6,857 nt of DNA from Candidatus Cloacimonadota bacterium (GTDB taxonomy: Bacteria > Cloacimonadota > Cloacimonadia > Cloacimonadales > TCS61), in the NCBI GenBank assembly GCA_030596265.1, contig JAUVKM010000113.1:1-6857 (forward strand), in the 5' to 3' direction. The position numbers were made by a program, and so were the translations under genes. This document shows, one piece after another, positions 5,112 through 6,857 of the stretch (position 1 is its first letter; the number at the start of each line of letters is the position of its first letter). The notes below the pieces were generated by a model. That model worked only from the letters and a program-made list of their open reading frames with translations. It was not told the origin of the DNA and did no database searches.

Positions 5112-6530
5112 TTATTTATTAGGATCTATCAATTTCAAATGCTGATCTTTCCAACCCTCTATACCTTCATACATATGATAGATCTTTTTAAACCCCATTT
5201 CGCTCATTTGTTCAACAGCTTTCTTGCTTCGAATTCCCGACTTGCAATAAACCAAATATGTTTTTTGTTTATCCATTAATTTTATCATTTTCTTAAAATT
5301 TGAATCATAATAATTTAAATTTATTGCATTTTCTATGCAGCCATTATTATATTCATTTTCATTTCGAACATCAAGAATTACCAGCTCATTATTTTCCTTA
5401 TAATTCTTCACTATTTCTACTACCATTTCAATTCGAATATCATTGACCAAGTATTTGGATGAACTTTCTTTTGGTAGATTTACTTTTCCAATTATTGTGT
5501 AATTGATAACGCTTTGATGTGGGTCATTTGAGATAATTGTTAGTTTAGATGAAATATTATTTCTTTCAATTGTAGGTTTAATGCTGATTTGAAATATTCC
5601 TTTTTCCCCCGGTTTTATTTTTTGCTTTACTGGGTTAATAGAGTACATGCTGTTTGTTGTTTTAATGTTATGAATAAGAAGATCTCTTTTTCCACGATTT
5701 TCAATTTCAATATTTTTACTAGCTAATTCATTTACTTCAATCCTTCCGATATCTATTGTTTCAAATGCTGTATAAATAATAGGAGGATTTGCTAATTCCC
5801 ATGATGTTAATAATGAAAAATTCTCAATAACATTAGCCAAGATGGAAAGCCTGCCTCTATGTTTTTCATCTTTTTTTATGATTTCAAAATCACAAACTGT
5901 AACAGATTTGCCCAAGTCGCTTTTTATTGTGGAAAGCTGAATTGCTATTTCTCCGGATTGTCCCGGTTCCAATATTTGTGGTTCAACACTTAATTCAATG
6001 TGATCAAATTTATTTGGTGGGATAATGTGTATTGTATCTTCGGTTGAATTGAAAATTGTTATAATTTCATTATTAACAGAATCATGATAAATATTTCCAA
6101 AATCTAATACATTAGCCTGTGCATCCAATGGTCCAATTTTGCTTCTACGTTTACCCTGTGTTTCTATTACAAAACCTTCTATTATCAATTTAACTATCTT
6201 ATTATTTATAGATGTATAAACATTAATTGGCTTGCTAAAATCTCCATGTCTGTCATTGGAATCAAATTGGACAGATATGGTACCTGTTTGCCCAGATTCT
6301 ATTTCATCAGTTGACCAACTGGGAGCTGTGCACCCTCAACCAGCTTTGACCTTTATTAAACGAAATGATTCATCACCTGTATTGGAAAACTTAAAGTCCA
6401 CGTTATATGGTCCTGCTTCTTCCTTTATTCTGCCAAAATCGTATACCAATGTTTCAAATTCTATAATTGGCTGCGCAAGTATTAATACTCCAACGAATAA
6501 TAAAATTACAATAATAACTATTTTTTTCAT
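5112..6530 (-). CDS. Secreted DUF1573-rhodanese fusion with in-frame UGA at a conserved Cys (candidate selenoprotein)
   Basis: This is a single frame of 473 codons from the ATG at 6528-6530 (AAGGAG 5 nt upstream) to TAA at 5112-5114, broken only by TGA at codon 65 (6336-6338). Residues 1-19 are a signal peptide. Residues 20-125 are a DUF1573 domain (FETLVYDFGRI, FKFSNTGDESFRLIKVKAG, then TGA, then GCTAPSW, ESGQTGTISVQF). The TGA falls exactly on the first Cys of the family's CGCT signature. Two further Ig/DUF1573-like domains follow at ~141-234 (VLDFGNIY...LEPGQSGEI) and ~258-350 (IDIGRI...IKPGEKGIF). Residues ~360-465 are a single rhodanese domain with DVRNENEY and active-site Cys429 in CKSGIRS. 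Reading TGA as Sec gives a 472-residue exported protein with a Sec-Gly-Cys pair and a sulfurtransferase domain. The part after TGA has no plausible separate start: the TTG at 6186-6188 lacks a ribosome site and lies inside the domain. Alternatives are a nonsense mutation or a base error. The role is unknown; extracytoplasmic sulfur or selenium redox chemistry is inference. Confidence 0.8.
6308..6338 (-). promoter_or_regulatory. SECIS-like hairpin downstream of the in-frame UGA
   Basis: In the mRNA, UGA (6336-6338) is followed by 19 nt and then the apical loop GGUC (6313-6316), closed by a perfect 5-bp stem CAGUU/AACUG (6317-6321 with 6308-6312). Bacterial SECIS elements lie inside the coding region just after UGA, with a G-containing apical loop roughly 16-37 nt downstream. 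The E. coli fdhF element has, from memory, the same GGUC loop at about the same distance. Against it: no bulged U is seen in the upper stem, the lower stem is weak, and a competing small hairpin (GGG...CCC, 6321-6335) shares one base. Confidence 0.5.
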
Positions 6531-6535
6531 TTCTT

Positions 6536-6541
6536 CTCCTT
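6536..6541 (-). promoter_or_regulatory. Shine-Dalgarno AAGGAG of the DUF1573-rhodanese gene
   Basis: AAGGAG lies 5 nt before the ATG at 6528-6530, and the encoded protein then begins with a typical MKK signal peptide. This fixes the start upstream of the TGA and argues that the segment before the TGA is part of a translated gene. Confidence 0.85.
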
Positions 6542-6561
6542 ATAATGATATTCTTTATTTT

Positions 6562-6589
6562 GAATTATTTTTTTGTGATCTTATGTCAA
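6562..6589 (-). promoter_or_regulatory. Promoter-like TTGACA-N9-A7 element upstream of the DUF1573-rhodanese gene
   Basis: TTGACA (6584-6589) is followed by 9 nt, seven As (6568-6574) and TAATTC at a 16-nt spacing. The -35 match is perfect and the -10 match is weak. Its position would give a short leader of about 25 nt before the ATG. The gene therefore seems to be transcribed on its own, after the terminator at 6661-6691. Confidence 0.35.
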
Positions 6590-6660
6590 GTTCAAAAAAA
6601 TTAATTAGAATGTTAAATATGGGGTTATTAAACTGCTTTATTAAATAATATCACATTACA

Positions 6661-6691
6661 ATAAAAGCCCCTCAGCTTACACTGAAGGGCT
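6661..6691 (-). terminator. Intrinsic terminator of the gene entering from the right edge
   Basis: On the minus strand AGCCC, one mismatch and CAG (outer and inner stem) pair with CTGA and GGGCT around a 6-nt loop, giving nine pairs and one A-C mismatch. TTTTATT follows. It lies between the heptamer array and the DUF1573-rhodanese promoter region, so it should end transcription of the gene whose tail is at the right edge. Confidence 0.85.
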
Positions 6692-6726
6692 AATTACTAA
6701 CTGCTAATTGCTAATTGCTAACTGCT
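6689..6726. repeat. Heptamer array (GCTAAYT), about five units
   Basis: Units are GCTAATT, ACTAACT, GCTAATT, GCTAATT and GCTAACT, then a partial GCT. The array occupies the same place relative to hairpin and terminator as the array at 741-771 and shares the flanking AAATAGC motif on the minus strand. Unit number differs (five against four), so the array varies in length between loci. Confidence 0.85.
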
Positions 6727-6743
6727 ATTTTATAAGGATTGAA

Positions 6744-6857
6744 AAAGTTGCCCCTCCCAATTACATGGTCGGGGCGAAATTCCCTTATTTCAACAGAAAA
6801 AAAGTTGCCCCTTCCAATTACATGGTCGGGGCGAAATTCCCTTATTTCAACAGAAAA
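6744..6857 (-). repeat. 57-bp tandem duplication carrying hairpin copies B1 and B2
   Basis: Units 6744-6800 and 6801-6857 match at 56 of 57 positions (C6756 against T6813). Each carries the 26-nt hairpin (6750-6775 and 6807-6832) and, on the minus strand, the codons CTG TTG AAA TAA just before it. The single difference falls in the internal loop of the hairpin, not in a pair. The window ends exactly at the end of the second unit, so more copies may lie beyond it. Confidence 0.9.
6842..6857 (-). CDS. Possible last codons of a T9SS-tail gene (rest outside window)
   Basis: On the minus strand the last 16 bases read TTT CTG TTG AAA TAA: Phe-Leu-Leu-Lys-stop. This resembles the end of the large surface protein (Ile-Leu-Met-Lys-stop). 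What follows (GGGAATTTC, hairpin, CAACTT, AAATAGC, heptamers, terminator) matches the 3' UTR of that gene element by element. With only four codons visible, the assignment rests on this context. Confidence 0.35.

Noticed and set aside
5112..6188. Separate 358-codon gene starting at the TTG at 6186-6188
   Set aside because: The codon is an internal Leu of the longer frame. It has no ribosome site, no signal peptide, and starts inside the DUF1573 domain. The frame continues upstream without a stop to the TGA at 6336-6338.
6336..6338. Genome-wide reassignment of TGA to Trp or Gly
   Set aside because: The 1269-codon neighbour is rich in Trp and Gly yet has no in-frame TGA, and TGA aligns with a conserved Cys here, which fits Sec or a point mutation better. 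Not fully excluded, because no real gene in the window ends in TGA.
6232..6648. Plus-strand ORF of 138 codons
   Set aside because: It is antisense to the signal peptide and DUF1573 domain of the minus-strand gene and crosses that gene's ribosome site and promoter region. No family features.

Overview
The window is AT-rich bacterial DNA. It most likely comes from the Fibrobacteres-Chlorobi-Bacteroidetes side of the tree, and a Cloacimonadota-like organism is my best guess. The main clue is a long secreted protein ending in a type IX secretion (Por-type) sorting tail (NYPNPFNP...MILMK), together with short MKK-type signal peptides and AAGGAG ribosome binding sites. The phylum is inferred from protein style only. 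Both window ends cut genes, so this may be a whole short contig.

Layout: (1) Bases 2-679, plus strand: the C-terminal metallo-beta-lactamase domain of a ComEC/Rec2-type competence protein, cut by the left edge. (2) Bases 680-831: a convergent intergenic region holding a perfect 9-bp palindrome, a strong terminator for the minus strand, a heptamer array and a 26-nt hairpin. (3) Bases 829-4638, minus strand: a 1269-residue secreted multi-domain surface protein with a T9SS tail. It contains two tandem copies of a ~304-residue module and has no recognisable enzyme domain. (4) Bases 4639-5111: a long spacer with a 15-bp direct repeat, a possible 36-codon leader ORF and a promoter-like motif. (5) Bases 5112-6530, minus strand: one 473-codon reading frame interrupted only by an in-frame TGA. 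It encodes a signal peptide, a DUF1573 domain, two further Ig-like domains and a rhodanese domain. (6) Bases 6661-6857: the 3' UTR and probably the last codons of a further minus-strand gene, with the same hairpin, heptamer array and terminator order as in region 2, here with the hairpin unit duplicated.

The most interesting observation is in region 5. The TGA replaces the first cysteine of the CGCT signature of DUF1573 (A-G-[TGA]-G-C-T-A-P-S-W). Nineteen nucleotides downstream is the GGUC apical loop of a perfect 5-bp hairpin, which fits a bacterial SECIS element. This makes the gene a candidate selenoprotein: a secreted DUF1573-rhodanese fusion with a Sec-Gly-Cys motif. A simple nonsense mutation or sequencing error is the main alternative.

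The second is a repeated 3'-UTR module. A 26-nt hairpin with compensatory base changes between copies sits between duplicated copies of the final Leu-X-Lys-stop codons of T9SS-tail genes, and is followed by a TTAGCAR-type heptamer array that runs straight into the terminator stem.
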